Assembly (NCBI GenBank): GCA_004352715.1
Contig: SCFE01000071.1
Location: forward strand, 240,185-304,184
DNA length: 64,000 bases
Reading direction: 5' to 3'
Source of the DNA: Hofstenia miamia
Taxonomy: Eukaryota; Xenacoelomorpha; Acoela
Of this stretch, positions 12,400 to 23,250 are shown piece by piece (position 1 is the first letter of the stretch; every line of letters begins with the position of its first letter). Below the pieces are notes generated by a model. That model made no database searches, was not told where the DNA came from, and saw only the letters and a list, made by a program, of their open reading frames with translations. Both the position numbers and the translations under genes were made by a program.

Positions 12400-13197
12400 T
12401 GAAATTCTGATACCAGTATAGTGTGACCGCATTAGTTTTAAATCCCTTCTAATTATCATTAATATTCAATGTCTTTATCTTACAAACAATTGCACGTAAC
12501 TAACTAGGTTTAGGAAGTATCCTGCTTTTAACTAAACTTTAAAAAATTTACTAAGAAATTGATTCTATCATGCAGATGATAAAAATTTTATCATAATAAA
12601 ATGAGAGAATGTTTCAATATCTCCTGCTTTGATATTCATAGACAGTTAAATACTCCGTTTTAAGTATATTTTGGTATAAAATCCGTAGGCAATGTGGTAG
12701 GGATTCAATAGAAATGAAAATATTTTTTATTTCTAAATTTATTTATGAAAAAAATTCAGGCTAAAAATTTTTGAATTTCTAGTTTTTACTTAGAAGTATA
12801 GTAGCTAAAAATAAAATAGCTATGTTAAAAAAGATTTAGCAAATCAGATAAATAATCTTAAAATATGTTTACATCTAATACGCATGCAATTATACATTTT
12901 AATAATGCTTTTGTTCATTTGATAAAGTTTTTATATGTAATTGTAACATTTTGCTTAGTACGAATAATTAGTATTGTATTTAAACTGCCAGATTCGACAG
13001 AATATATAGATTGATTGTAGTACTATTACGATTTATGGAATAATCCTATAAGTTTGAATTTATGTAATTAGTGGAATGAAATACTTCCTTCCAAACTTCG
13101 AAAATTTAATTGTTTTAGATTTTAGGGCTTACATTCAAATTGTGACTCCTTCATAAAGCATTTCTTGCCAATTTGGAATAAGTTTTCATTGAGAAAA
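12400..13197. other. GPCR 3' flank and intergenic sequence
   Basis: Very A+T-rich. Contains the presumed 3' UTR; the AATAAA at about 12596 is one candidate polyadenylation signal. No other gene seen. Confidence 0.35.
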
Positions 13198-13584
13198 AAT
13201 AGAGGGTTATATGTCTTAATACCATTAAAATATAAAGGTATTGCTATTAGTATTACTATAATTGATATAAGAATAATTTATACAAAAATTAAACATTAAT
13301 TTAGTATTAGTTGAAAACTAATAAAACCCCATTTTTTCTTTCTATATTCTAATAATAAATTAACTCAAATTGGCTGTATTNNNNNNNNNNNNNNNNNNNN
13401 NAATAGAGGGTTATATGTCTTAATACCATTAAAATATAAAGGTATTGCTATTAGTATTACTATAATTGATATAAGAATAATTTATACAAAAATTAAACAT
13501 TAATTTAGTATTAGTTGAAAACTAATAAAACCCCATTTTTTCTTTCTATATTCTAATAATAAATTAACTCAAATTGGCTGTATT
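13198..13584. other. Assembly duplication around a 21-N gap
   Basis: The 183 bases at 13198-13380 recur at 13402-13584 across 21 Ns, the same pattern as at 10348-10632. Confidence 0.9.
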
Positions 13585-15094
13585 CTAGTACATCTCCTAA
13601 GGACTTAGTTAGTTGGTGGGAACTTTCCAACTTTTTATCAAATTCATTCATTGGGAGCGGCTTGTGTACAGACAAACGTTTCCACAGGTAACTTTCAAAA
13701 CATCATGTATCTGTTGCAGAACAAGGGATTCTTCTCATGGACAATAGTGATCACCTGACGTTTCTATACAAAGTTTGTCCATGACAATGTTCTCCATTCT
13801 CTCTACGATGTTGAGCAAATACGTTTCCTGTTGACACACATTTTTGATAACTCAGTTATGAAAATATTATTCGGTTAATTTTCATGGTCTGGACACTTTT
13901 TTTCATGTTTGAATTTTTTTAGTGCTATGATGTTGTGATTGATCAATTGGTATCGCCAATACGGTCGGTTCCTTTCTGTCCAGCTTTATGAGGTTTAAGT
14001 AGATAATTTGGTTTGGGATTGATAAGACATGGCTATTGCAATAGATCAATTTAGCAGTGGATGCTACTCTCTATTTTGCCGTCACCTTATAAACTTTATA
14101 AAAATAAGGTAAGACAAAATGAGGACAGCCTAGGTTGCAAAGCACGCCTAAATACTTAAATCAAGGAAAGGAATTATTTTAATTCTAAAAAATTGCTCAA
14201 TATTTTTGATGTACCTACTATTTGTTACCTTTTACGTCACTCAATATGATTTTGTATTAAATATTCAGTTTTTGCAATTATTTCTAAGGCTTAGGTAAGT
14301 TTTCATGCGATTGATGAAACATAATATCTAAATATTATTGTGTTTTTCTTAGTAACTGTTGGCAAAATACGTGTATATAGAAACTAAAGTTACAAAGTTA
14401 CCCCAAAAAATTTCAATTACTACTGTTATCCATAATAAGGTTCTTTATGGGGCGGGGATAAATTTGAACTGTTTCCAGGAATTAGTTAAAATTAATTACC
14501 AATTTCTAATTTTTTCATAGAAATCCTAAAAAAAATTTTGCAGATTTTCAATTGAGCGCTTAACATTGTTAACCTAAAAAATTTAAGTTGAGGATGCAGC
14601 TTTTATTTTAAAGATTTGATGGCTTTATTATTGTTGAAAACAACCTGCCGTTTGTTTATCATTCACTTTCTTCAATAAAGAATTTGATATAGCATGGATA
14701 ACGCGTAAGTTGATTCTTGTACCTTTATTTAATCAGAAGATAGCGTTTACTACATGGAAGCATTAATTAAAATCCTAACAATATGAATCTTGATGAAATG
14801 AAATTTTTATGCAATAGTTGTAAATTGAAGTTTTATAATGGCATTTGATCTAAGTGAAATACATCTAGCTGTACTTTAAGTGCAACAATTACAATCTCAA
14901 CTATACATCTTATTTGTAATTCAGCAACCATCAAGAAGTTACTAATGTAAGTGCAATGGATGATGCGTTTTTTCATATTGAATTCCAATACGACATTTCG
15001 AACAGTCTCATTTTTAAATATGCCGAATTTTGAGTATGAAGCAATGGTCAAAATAACTTACAATCTTTTTTTGTTTGCTTGATTATTCCTTCAG
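13585..15094. other. Intergenic, no supported gene
   Basis: Nothing recognised. A minus-strand frame at 14833-15051 encodes no known domain. Confidence 0.35.
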
Positions 15095-15351
15095 TAAAAA
15101 CACTAGAAGATACATATACTTCCAAATATGTTAATAATCTCATTGAATTTGCTGTTAGTAGAAATTTTGTTTCCAGTCAATATTTTTCGTTTCTTGAAAC
15201 ATCAGATGTAAACCTATTCTCAAGGAGTGATTGCTGTTCTAGTATTAAAAAATCAGTCTTACATAAAATTAGATGCCAGCATTTTTCTAACTCTACAAGT
15301 ACAATTAATGCTATGCATACAGTCCTATTATGGGACTGCTCTTTTATATAA
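15095..15351 (+). CDS. Candidate exon upstream of the ankyrin gene
   Basis: A pyrimidine-rich acceptor (CTTGATTATTCCTTCAG) ends at 15094. It is followed by an open frame beginning KTLEDTYTSKYVNNLIEF and running to a stop at 15351. Composition looks protein-like. None of the internal GT sites leaves the phase needed by the exon at 15502, so it is either the end of another transcript, joined through a further exon, or not coding. No domain recognised. Confidence 0.25.
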
Positions 15352-15501
15352 AAGCATATATTTTGTGTTACTATCAGCATCATACTTCATTGGATTCGGT
15401 TTAAGATGATTCATAGAAATTTTATATAGCTTTGAAAAAATTCATTGATCATTGATGTTATTCCTTCTATTATTAATTCTATTTATTGTAATAATTCTTA
15501 G

Positions 15502-15718
15502 TGAAGAAGGAAGATTCAGTTCATGCAGCAGTGCTTCAACGCGTTTAGATGAAAAACTTGAAAACGGTATAGTTAACTTCACATTTAAGCTAACATATTT
15601 ATAACTTTATTTGAAATACTTAAGTTACATGAAATGATTGAAGGTTGTTTGAATGAAACAGTGCTAACCAAATTTCCTCACTACTTTTGTGAGCAACTGA
15701 TTTCGCACAACCATTAAG

Positions 15719-15760
<42 letters not shown>

Positions 15761-16126
15761 TCTATGTCTACAATTACTCAAACCTAACTCAATATTTGCT
15801 TGAATGGCAGCTATTTTTCTTCATTTTTGCCTATAATGTTGAAGAATCTATCGAACTTTCACTATTTAGCTCAAATTGTAGATCCTTATGCTTTGTTTTT
15901 TTCAATTTTTTTAACAACTTTTTTTCTTTCCTACCCTTGCAAAGGGTCGCACAGATATAGCTAACGAAAAAATATTTGTAAATGTATTTGTATCTAGATT
16001 GGAACTAGCGAGTTAGGTTTCTAACTGGGCCCCAACATGACTAAAGACGATATATATAANATGTAGTTGTATCTAGATTGGAACTAGCGAGTTAGGATTC
16101 TAACTCGGCTCCAACATGACTCAAGA

Positions 16127-16162
<36 letters not shown>

Positions 16163-19100
16163 TCTGTCTACAAGTACTCAAACCTAGCTCAATTTTTCTT
16201 CCTTTTTGCCTATAATGTTGAAGAATCTATCAAACTTTCACTATTTAGCTCAAATTTTAGGTCCTTATGCTTTGTTTTTTTTTAATTTGTTTAACATCTT
16301 TGTTTCTGTCCTACACTTGCATAGAGTCGTACAGTTATAGCTAACGAGAAAATAATTGTAAATTTAGTTGTAAATAAGTTTTATTTTTAAAAACAATACA
16401 GGTCTAATGATTATTAAGCAAGTATATATATATGTAATATTTGAACAGCCTTTGGACTGACAAATAAAACCATATAGACCTGCTGCACAAAAATTATTTA
16501 CAAATGCACACTAAATAACTACTACAATTGAGAAGTAGATAAATTCAAAGACTTTGGTGGAGGATATAGACTAAGGGAAGGAGCTGAAGCTTTATTAGGA
16601 ACAGCATCGTCAGGAATTTCTTTGACTTCTTTTGTCCACGTAAATTAAAGGGTTCGATGTGAACCCTATATATATATATATATTAATGAAATATTTAAAA
16701 ATGCTGTTTTTCGGACAAATCGTTGGGAAAAATTGAATAAAGCTGATAATTAATATTTAGTGTGGTTTTCTAATTAATTCTTATACTATGACAAATATTT
16801 AAAATTCATTAATAATTCACGCATAAGCCTTAGCACTTTTCTTTCTACAGGCATTGTTATAATATCTTGGGCATCAATGAGCACTTATTATATTAAGGAA
16901 TTTGAATTCGCTCAGCAGTATCATCTTTAATATGAATTTTCAATCAGGCTTTTAGTTTCTCATCTATATCATTATCTTGCATAAATAATATTCATGATGA
17001 AGTACAAAAAAAAATTTCATTTACTGCAAAATATTAATTTTATGCAAATATGATTATTGAAATATTGATGTTTTCATTACATTGCTTGTTATGAACACAA
17101 TTTCCTCGATTTAATGGAATTTTTGTGAATTTTTTGCTATGATGTTCCTAATTCAACGTCAGTCTACAAGAAGACATCATAAACCAAAAATAAATTGAAA
17201 ATTTCTGCATGAGTAACATCCCCTCAAATCACTAATTTGAAGATTTTCTTAACAGAACTATTTTGGGAGGAATGTAATTTTAGCTAAACGTTATTCTAAG
17301 GTGTGATAAATTATAACTGATGTATTAAGCTAGAAATACAAAACACTAAATTTTCGGAACTACAAAAAATAGATTACAACTATTATAGGTTATTAAATAT
17401 TTCACAAATCTTGATAATTAGCCATTATATTGGTTGGTTTTACAATGAGATTCATATAATTTCTGCGGTATAGATTATTATAAATTGTTTTTAGCAGTGA
17501 ACAATGACTTGGAAGCAGAAATTATAAACATACTTGATGATGAATGCCAAAATGATGAAGCTGTAATTAAATCAGTTGCCAAAGCAATGTCAAAGGCTTG
17601 GGAAAATGGAAATTTACGGATTTTAAAGGATCTTCTGAGATATGATAAAATAAATTTTCATAAGCTATTTCTAGAAGTCTGTAGCTTAGGTGAAGGAGAG
17701 TTAGTTCATTCAATTATTACATCAAAATTGAAGGAAAAGTTTGAATTTACGCCTAAGGTTTTATGCTCGTCACTTTTCGAAGTTTCAAAGTGTGGCCACA
17801 AAAATGTTCTTCGGGTATTTTTTTCAAATTTTAATCCAACAGAGCTTCTCTTGCTAAAGAATAAGGATTTTCAACTTCCTATAATGGTAGCTGCAATTCA
17901 TGGTAACTTCTCAATGACAAAGTTTATGTTTGAGAAAAGTGATAAAATTTCATACTCTATGCGTGATAAGTTCAAATGTAACTTAATTCATCACTTGCTG
18001 CGGAACTACAATGAGATATATCTGGATATTGTTCATGAACTGGATTCTAAGCTACTTTATCAAAAGAATAGATTTGGACAAACGCCATTGGATCTCGTGA
18101 ACAATGAAGAAACATTGAAAAAACTGATTCGGTTCCAAAAGATTAACACCTTCATCACACCTGATCGAAATGCTCCAAAGATCAATGTTGAGTCATCCGC
18201 TTTTACAGAAATGATTCGATCGCATCCAAAAATAGCTGAGGAAATATTAAATTCATGTTACTATTTGAAGGGCTTTGGGAAGGCTGATCCAAACTTAATA
18301 GTCAATGTCTATTTTCATATATTTAAGCCCAACCACTTGAATGAACTTCCCATATATGCAATAGAATACTCAGAACAAAGAAGTCGTTTTCTTCGTCATT
18401 TAGTCGTGAAGCAATATATTAAGGCAAATACAAATGTCTATTTTGAAATACTACCATTTGTAAGAAGAATCTTATATCTATTATGTGCTCTGCTGTTTAC
18501 ATTAATGTTGCTTAGTAACAAAAAACGTTATATGGAAGAAGGAATAATTTCTGGAAAAACTATTGCTGTTTTTGAAGAATTTCTTGTAGGTTTGTTTTGC
18601 TTTCAGTTGATATTTCTTACGTTTCAAGCAGACGTTTTGAGCATAATGTTTATCACATATTTTTGTCTTTTGTTCTCCCCAATCTTATGCAACTATAAAG
18701 TTCATATTTACATCTGGTGGCCGCTTAGTTGTATGTTTATGATTCTCTGTTGGTTGATGTTAGCCTTGTCCTTATGCAGTTCACGTTTCCACAACAAACT
18801 TAATGCCAGCATGCATACATGTGCAAAAGTTTGTTTGATTACATTTATTTTATCAACCGCTTCAACCTTTATGCTATATCTCATTTATGAATCTCACAAA
18901 GATAACATACAACTTGGGTATTTCAACTTTTTTCTCAAGCATATTTTTTCAGTTTCGGCAATCTTTCTAAGTACATCTCAACTGAACTATTTTTCCTCAG
19001 AAGTGTCTGCAGTGACTGCCATATTTTGCTCGTTTTTAACTTCGGTTTTGTCAATTTTTCTACATGAAAATGTTGCAAGAAAAAGTTCACCATCCGTAGC

Positions 19101-19290
19101 TGTTTCATCACATTTTCCAATATTTAATGTTTATTCGCTGAATTCGTTTCTAAACATCAGAAAGTATAGAATACCAGCCCAAACATGGTTCAAGATCTCT
19201 CCAAACGATACCAGTGTACGTAAACCATTTGAGAGGAATAAACGAAGTTCCCTTCTTGATGTATTTACTGATAATGATGCGATTATATGA
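15502..19290 (+). CDS. Ankyrin-repeat multi-pass membrane protein (3' part of gene)
   Basis: The main exon, 17495-19290, encodes about 598 residues to TGA. It has no in-frame ATG near its start. It begins at an acceptor (TTTTTAG|CAGTG), so the gene extends 5'. An exon at 15502-15566 (TTCTTAG| to ACG|GTATAG; EEGRFSSCSSAS) ends in phase 1, and the main exon resumes in phase 1, giving LDEKLENAVNNDLEAE across the join. Numbering from the TTG at 17485: residues ~30-215 are helical repeats of ankyrin type, the clearest being NRFGQTPLDLV (195-205). Hydrophobic segments follow at about 329-343, 365-380, 383-403, 407-430, 447-467, 483-498 and 508-526, then a polar tail. Ankyrin plus membrane bundle recalls TRPA-type channels, but I see no selectivity filter or TRP box, so function is open. 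Confidence 0.7.
15719..16440. repeat. Diverged tandem duplication with (TA)n, within the ankyrin-gene intron
   Basis: A unit beginning with a TA run, then ACTCTATGTCTACA, CAAACCTAACTCAAT and GCCTATAATGTTGAAGAATC, occurs at ~15719-16030 and again, diverged, at ~16132-16390. A ~75-base block with GATTGGAACTAGCGAGTTAG is repeated on either side of a single N at 16060. The inner repeat may be partly an assembly effect; the outer copies differ enough to be real. Confidence 0.65.
16522..16640 (-). CDS. Candidate minus-strand terminal coding segment
   Basis: The reverse strand reads TWTKEVKEIPDDAVPNKA, then a Pro/Ser/Leu-rich tail with YPPPKSL, and a TAG stop. It looks like the end of a protein. 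An acceptor-like AG occurs just inside its start, but I found no partner exon upstream on the minus strand. It lies in the intron of the ankyrin gene, antisense. It may be a remnant. Confidence 0.25.
16648..16666. repeat. Small perfect hairpin
   Basis: AGGGTTC-GATGT-GAACCCT forms a 7-bp stem next to a (TA)n run. Confidence 0.5.
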
Positions 19291-20518
19291 AATATAGTTT
19301 TATTGTCATAATAATTCTAATCATGAAATATTTAGATTTCTTTTCAGTACTTCTACTCCGCATAGACGAAAAATCATGAAATTTGTTTATATAAATTCTG
19401 CATGAAAATAGGTGTTTCATTTAACTTGCGAAATTGTAAACGTAAAATTTAGTTATATTCCTCAATGTTTGTAAGAAATCAGCTTGTTGTGGCTCACGAA
19501 AAATGTGCTGTTTTGCTTCGACAAGCAACTATCTGTAAACAGCTAAACACGTTTCAGAATGCAGTGCGTGCAAAAAGTGGTGAGGTTTTCACTAGTTTTC
19601 TTAATACTTGATTTAGCGATGCAGACAGCAGCATATAGCAGTTGTCTGCCATCTGTGAAAATGAGATTGTTCATTACTGTTTATAAGTTACTTGATACAT
19701 GAACTTTAATATGTAATTGACTTAAAAATATTTTATATCCTAAATGTGATAAAATTCTCATAATGTAGACAGTGTTGGAATGCAGCAAAACGGGAAATTA
19801 GCTTTTCCACATAGTTTTCTGGAAAACAGTGGATTAAATGTCATTTATGTTACTTATGGGCTTATGCTTTGTGCAGCAATATATCAAAAATTGATGACGA
19901 ATCCGTTTATGAGATAAGTTTGCTTTTGCCAAAATTTATATCGATTGGTGGTCATGCTTTTCATTTTAACAAAACGCATGGAATTATATATATAATTATA
20001 TGCTGTATGAGTGTACTTGCATTGGTATATATTAGGGTAATGTGCTTATGAAAAGATTTCATGTTTTCATAATCAAAAGCTTCTTAAATACCTATATTGA
20101 TTGATTATTTTCGGCCCAATTTACCCCATAGGTGGAAACAAAATTCATTTCCAAAAAGTCTTATACATGTAGTTAACAAAAAACTGAAGAAAAATACCTA
20201 TCTGATAAAAAATTTTGGGTTTTTGTGGTTCTATTAAGGTATTTATCAGTTTTAGAACATATCTCAAAGGCTATTTTCAGAGCCATCTTAACTATCCCGT
20301 GATACCCCACTTCCCTAAATGTTTTGTGTTCGATGGACTAATTGCTTTACCTGTTTTTTACAGCTTCAAATTTCTGCACCTGTTAGAACTTTAACTACTA
20401 CTATGTGTTCATAATCGATTTTCTTTTAAATACAAACCCAAGGAGTTACAATTGATACAAAACTCAATTATAAAAAATGAAATCAATCATTCTTTATAAA
20501 ACTTTTATGAAATGCCAC

Positions 20519-20563
<45 letters not shown>

Positions 20564-20573
20564 TATACATATA
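19291..20573. other. 3' flank of ankyrin gene and intergenic sequence
   Basis: No gene supported. It ends in a (TA)n tract (about 20524-20553) that served as the insertion target of the Tc1-like element. Confidence 0.4.
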
Positions 20574-21649
20574 CAGTACTGGCCAAAAAAGTTTGGGAAC
20601 AGTAACCTGTCTAAAGCGTGTTTTATGCTATTTCCTTGAAACTTCGAAAAATTCCTGGAATTCCCAATTTTTTCTTAGAATTTACAGCAGATTCATTTAG
20701 TCAATCAAATTAACACAACTTTAGATTTACACACAATACATTTTCACTGAAAAAGCACATCATTATAGTTTGAAATATGGTCCGCGGTAGTGAAATTTCA
20801 CCAACAAAGCGTGCTCAAATTCATATCTTGTACGAGGAGGGGTACAATTATCGCGCTATAGCTGTTGGAATGGGCGTGTCAGTATCTTCGGTATTCAGAA
20901 GTGTTACTATCAGCAACTGCAATCAACGATTCTCTTCATCTTCTGAATTCAAAACACCATTAGGCGTCCATTGAATACTACCTTTGACCTTCCATCGTGC
21001 AAACCGGCAGCCAAACCCCAATTGTCTTCAAAAAAAATTCTAGGCCAGTTGCGTTTCTGCAGGCAATACCAACATATACCCCTGAGATGTGGCATCAAAT
21101 AATGTTTAGTAACGAATCCAAGATTTGCCAGTTTACATTATACCGACTAAGAAACCAAAGATTCAACACACGTTACACAAACTGTCTGCTCAGCACCTTC
21201 TGTGATTATTTGGTGTGCTATAACTGCGAATGGATGTGCTGGTCTGCATTTTGTTCTTCGCAACGAGACAGCCACAGCCAAGGCCTACATCAAAATAATT
21301 CAGGAGAAAGTTCCCATGTTTATGCAGCTTCGTAGAACATCTGTACTACAACAAGATAGTGCTCTTTGCCACAGCGCCAAAGTTGTGAAACAGTGGATTG
21401 CATCACAAGACTTTCGGCTGCTTGAGAACTGGAAGGGAAACTCCCCAGACCTCAACGTCATAGAACTGTTTGAGGAAGCGCCAATGCACATCACTCAGCG
21501 ATCTGAACGAGCAAACTAAATTTACTTTCTACACACTGTTATCATATTGTTTCTACATTTTGTTATTATATTGTTTCTACATTGCGTTTTTTAGTGTAAA
21601 ATACAAAAATTTCTAAATTTGAAAAGTGTTCCTAAACTTTAGGCCAGTA

Positions 21650-21652
<3 letters not shown>
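20574..21652 (+). mobile_element. Tc1-like transposon, 1079 bp, inactivated
   Basis: Terminal inverted repeats CAGTACTGGCC(A/T)AAA..GTTT.GGAACA begin at 20574 and end at 21652. Each is flanked by TA (20572-20573 and 21653-21654), the Tc1/mariner target duplication, inside a TA microsatellite. Inside are pieces of one transposase in different frames. The ends are nearly intact and only the coding region has decayed, so the copy could still be mobilised in trans if an active relative exists. Confidence 0.92.
20777..21519 (+). pseudogene. Tc1-like transposase pseudogene (frameshifted)
   Basis: The N-terminal helix-turn-helix begins MVRGSEISPTKRAQI and reads YNYRAIAVGMGVSVSSVFR, the DNA-binding half. 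The frame then breaks. A second frame from 20997 has WHQIMFSNESKI, where the family has FSDES, so the first catalytic Asp is Asn. A third frame from 21202 gives VLQQDSALCHSAKVVKQW (second Asp kept) and NSPDLNVIELFEE (third acidic residue kept). The part linking the DNA-binding and catalytic regions is shortened. With at least two frame changes and the Asp-to-Asn change it cannot encode an active enzyme. Confidence 0.9.
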
Positions 21653-21694
<42 letters not shown>

Positions 21695-21695
21695 A
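21653..21695. repeat. (TA)n microsatellite
   Basis: TA tract on the right side of the Tc1-like element, continuous with the pre-insertion tract on its left. Confidence 0.9.
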
Positions 21696-23250
21696 TAAAA
21701 TTTGTGAAATTTCAAAACTGACTGAAGACGTCTACCGAAAACAACAGCTAGTTCGATGATGGTTTTGAAAAAACAGAATTTGCTATGATTCCTTGAGAAA
21801 ATTTTAAAGGTAGATGTGAAAGGGTTGGCTTTAGTTGCTAGCTCCATTTTTAAAAAAAACCACTTGGGTTGGGTAAATTTTTCCAAGAATCGATGCAATT
21901 CTATCATTGATCATATTGAGTAAATTTAAATATGGTTACTTTATAATATTTTTAATGCAAAAAATTTCAAATGCTTTGAAATAGTTATTTGAAAAAATTC
22001 AATTTATCTGCATTTCAATAGATCTTGTGAAAAATATCAAAAAGAATTGGCTTCTGTTGAAAATCTTAAAAATAGTTGTGAATATCATGCGTGAGGTTGG
22101 GCTAGGTCAGATTTTAAAACTCCCATTTGGATTAAATTGGATTGAGTCCAATTTTGGTGAAAGCTGATTGGGTTGACTTGGGACAGAAAAAACGACAGAT
22201 TTCCCGCACTAATGTATATTTAATATATACTCAGTTATATTCTTCAAAAAATTACAATTTTTTAAATTACTAAAACTTTTTTCTTGTTTTTGTATTTGAA
22301 AAGTCTATTTTGTGAAACTATATTCTTCTCTCATCCAATTTCTAAATTAATTTTTAATAACTTTCAGTTTTGAAATGAACGATTTTCATGTTAATCCATC
22401 GAAGATATTGCATGCAGGCATACAGTTGCAATCTTGTCATTCATGTCCATCCATGTGAACTAATTGAATTGCTTGATTTTTTTACATCGATTTAGATTAA
22501 AGCATAGCTATATATAACTAGAAAACTAAAGGTTCTTGAATTAATATAAATGTATTGTCTGTTTATTTTTTGAACAAATTCTAAATGATTAATTTTAGAG
22601 TCCAGTAAATGTGGTTTAGAAGAATCCAAGTTTTATTACACAAAACGTAATTTGTTCAGAGTAAGGGACATAAGCGTCAATTTATCAATTGTGCTTAATT
22701 GATTAAATTGTAGATAATAGTTTTAAATAACGTTACGCAATAGAATAACAATTCCAACGTCAAATCTCCATTTTCATTGATCATTTAAAAACTAAGCATT
22801 CTGAATTAAGTAAATGTTAAATAATACAATAACAAATGTTTTCCTTGGTTCTCTTCCTTAATTTAATATTTAATTATTTCTTGAATTAGCCACATGTAAC
22901 TATCAAATTGTACATTAATTAAAAATATTGATCGAAGTTTGAGATGGTTCCTATCCAAATCTATATAGTAAACACTTTGGCCATTTTGAAATTTCACTTT
23001 GCCAATATAATTGGTAAGTTATGTGCTGGCTCTTATAAGCACTACTTGAATTACAGAAATTTACCCTTATTTCTGCTCACTAAAGATGAGTTGTTTTGCC
23101 AAATGATCATAAAGATGTATTATGCCTTATTAAAAGATTTAGTGTTCTACGATTCAGAAATCAATTACTGTAATGCAAAAGCCATTGGAATTACAGTTGA
23201 AACAATTTGTAATAAATACAGAAATCAAGAAAGCAATACAAAAAATAACG
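21696..23250. other. Intergenic and 3' flank of the FAM194 gene
   Basis: Contains the presumed 3' UTR of the minus-strand gene next door. A plus-strand open frame at 22944-23303 (119 residues) overlaps that gene's last codons in antisense and shows no domain. Confidence 0.4.

Noticed and set aside
16851-16931. Possible alternative exon (IVIISWASMSTYYIKEF) of the ankyrin gene
   Set aside because: Phase fits the upstream exon but it ends in a stop with no donor in the required phase; no other support.
17485-17494. Start of the ankyrin protein at the TTG at 17485
   Set aside because: TTG here lies within an intron end; the AG at 17493-17494 is a splice acceptor and the exon continues an upstream one in phase.
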